Of a DNA stretch of 64,000 bases, positions 62,922-64,000 are shown in pieces. Position numbers and translations under genes: made by a program. Source of the DNA: Desulfobacterales bacterium (lineage in GTDB: Bacteria > Desulfobacterota > Desulfobulbia > Desulfobulbales > JAGXFP01); the NCBI GenBank assembly GCA_024637225.1, contig JAGXFP010000021.1, positions 1 through 64,000 on the forward strand, written 5' to 3'. Position 1 is the stretch's first letter, and each line of letters opens with the position of its first letter. Below the pieces are notes generated by a model, which had not been told where the DNA came from, ran no database searches, and saw only the letters and a list, made by a program, of their open reading frames with translations.

Positions 62922-63605
62922 TCAGACCATCTTGTCTTCCGACCAGTCATTGTGCTCGAACTGGCGGTGGTCCGGTTTGGGCGGTTTTTCTTCGAGCAGT
63001 CTGGCCTCCAGCCATTTGGCGATTTTATCGCATTCCCCGGCCAGCTCTTTTAAGGCCCGACCGCGGTGGCTGATCTTGTTTTTTTCCTCAAGAGTGCTTT
63101 CGGCAAAGGTTTTGCCTAGTTCGGAGGAAAAGAAAACCGGGTCGTAACCGAACCCCCCGCTGCCTTTGGGTTCGGCGGTGATGGTCCCCTCGCATCTTCC
63201 TTCGTAGGTCAGGGCCGGTCCGGAGGGAACGGCGAGGGAGATCACGCATTCGAAGGCAGCCCGCCGGTCCTCAATCCCTTCCATCTCCTTGAGGAGTTTG
63301 GCGATATTGTCCTTGTCATCGGCCTTGTCGCCGGCATAGCGGGCCGAGTGTACACCCGGAGCGCCGTTCAGGGCTTCCACCACCAGGCCCGAATCGTCGG
63401 ACATCGCCGGCAGACCCAGGACCTTGGCGGTGAAATGGGCCTTTTTGTGGGCGTTTTCATCAAAGGTTTCGCCGTCTTCGACCGCCTCAGGAATCGGGCC
63501 GAAATCGTTCAGACTGCGCAGATCCACGTCGAAATCGCGCAAAATCTCCCTGAACTCCCTGACCTTCCCTTCGTTGCGGGTGGCCAGCACTATGGTATGT
63601 TTCAT
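62922..63605 (-). CDS. rdgB: XTP/dITP pyrophosphatase
   Basis: 227 aa, about 25 longer than usual through a basic/charged C-terminal tail. LATRNEGKVREFREIL (about 7-22), SDDSGLVVEALNGAPGVHSARYAG (about 69-92), KGSGGFGYDPVF and SHRGRAL are the Ham1 signatures. It removes non-canonical purine nucleotides from the pool. Confidence 0.95.
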   Translation of the reverse strand: MKHTIVLATRNEGKVREFREILRDFDVDLRSLNDFGPIPEAVEDGETFDENAHKKAHFTAKVLGLPAMSDDSGLVVEALNGAPGVHSARYAGDKADDKDNIAKLLKEMEGIEDRRAAFECVISLAVPSGPALTYEGRCEGTITAEPKGSGGFGYDPVFFSSELGKTFAESTLEEKNKISHRGRALKELAGECDKIAKWLEARLLEEKPPKPDHRQFEHNDWSEDKMV

Positions 63606-63694
63606 CGATGCTCTCCGTCATTGTAATTGAGATGGTTTTCAAGACATTTAAGGCAATTTGCCGATGACCGCAAGGGGGATCAGCGCTTTTCTAT

Positions 63695-63723
63695 TTGACA
63701 GCCGGACCGATAAACTCTTAAAT
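63695..63723 (+). promoter_or_regulatory. Possible promoter for the shikimate kinase gene
   Basis: TTGACA (63695-63700), then TTAAAT (63718-63723) after 17 bp. The -10 is imperfect. The remainder of the 241-bp gap holds nothing else clear. Confidence 0.45.
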
Positions 63724-63846
63724 GTAAGGGTTTACAGGTATCTTATTCCTCCCGGTCGCGTACCGGAATACCCTTTCCCGGTCCCGGCATCAGGTCCACG
63801 GCCGTGATTATTATATAGTCATTTAAAACAGGCCATGGAGTAAATC

Positions 63847-64000
63847 GTGCCCGCACAGCTTAAAAAAATCATCCTGACCGGCTATCGGGCGACCGGCAAG
63901 AGTTCGGTGGGACGTCTGCTGGCACAGCGATTAAACCTCGATTTTGTCGATATGGATGAAGTTTTGCAGAACCGGCATGGCGAGATCAGCGAGCTGGTCA
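63847..64000 (+). CDS. aroK: Shikimate kinase, N-terminal part (cut by window edge)
   Basis: 51 residues from GTG 63847 with GGAG upstream. LKKIILTGYRATGKSSVGRLLA contains the P-loop (GYRATGKS), and NLDFVDMDEVLQNRHG contains the D-x-D that contacts Mg/shikimate. The rest lies outside the window. The fifth step of aromatic amino acid synthesis. Confidence 0.9.
   Translation, partial: MPAQLKKIILTGYRATGKSSVGRLLAQRLNLDFVDMDEVLQNRHGEISELV

Overview
The window reads as a contiguous piece of a bacterial chromosome, G+C-rich by eye, with housekeeping genes in short operons on both strands. The gene set suggests an anaerobic member of the Desulfobacterota (old Deltaproteobacteria), possibly Desulfobulbales-like: ATP synthase a and c genes split from the rest of the F1Fo operon, a c subunit with a signal-peptide-like leader, a sirC-hemX-hemA cluster, ADP-forming acyl-CoA synthetase with AcuC/AcuB-like partners, two-CW and GYD small proteins, and paired TIGR04282/TIGR04283 transferases. 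This assignment is inference; no rRNA or respiratory marker gene is present.

Layout. 1-3.2 kb: an acetyl-CoA metabolism operon (deacetylase, CBS-ACT protein, ADP-forming acetyl-CoA synthetase, cut by the window edge). 3.3-10.3 kb: cold-shock gene with a long structured leader, a frameshifted CBS gene, small proteins, LysE exporter, 5-formyl-THF cyclo-ligase, a heme-c-type diguanylate cyclase and a second deacetylase. 10.4-17.4 kb: gatC, gatA-hisC-cmk, an MtaD-type deaminase, and lipoprotein-pcm-DedA on the other strand. 17.8-24.8 kb: a very acidic zinc-ribbon protein, tRNA-Phe, a perfect parS site, parA-parB, pyrK-pyrD and a YrfG-like phosphatase. 24.9-30.5 kb: hemL, atpZ-atpI-atpB-atpE, a nucleoside phosphorylase and rimO. 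30.6-34.6 kb (minus): HU, rluB, ubiD-like, small protein, yjbQ. 35.1-43.9 kb: sirC-hemX-hemA, then rpmH-rnpA-yidD-yidC-jag-mnmE-hpt and tRNA-Arg. The rest holds hydrolases, a helicase with slyX, a CHASE2 adenylate cyclase with a periplasmic partner, two aldolases, a cNMP-PilZ protein, ettA, a Crp-type regulator, a phosphopantetheinyl transferase, cvpA, two glycosyltransferase-like genes, a UPF0280 protein, rdgB and the start of a shikimate kinase gene.

The least expected feature is the number of intergenic palindromic repeats. At least five families (called A-E here) occupy many of the larger gaps. Most are 90-230 bp, have terminal inverted repeats and could fold end to end, and none encodes a protein, so they look like MITE-type non-autonomous elements. 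Several sit exactly at gene ends: both family C copies supply the TAA stop codon of the upstream gene (pyrD, rimO), one family B copy supplies the last codons and stop of the CBS-ACT gene, and one family A copy abuts the crp-like stop codon. Families A and B each have modular variants with the same ends but different interiors.

Functionally, the window joins chromosome segregation (parABS), ribosome and membrane-protein biogenesis (rpmH to mnmE), tetrapyrrole synthesis (hemA, hemL, sirC, hemX), energy conservation (atp genes, acetyl-CoA synthetase) and signalling (cyclic di-GMP, cAMP, cNMP-PilZ). The co-occurrence of parABS and rpmH-yidC-mnmE suggests an origin-proximal segment, although dnaA, mnmG and rsmG are not in the window.
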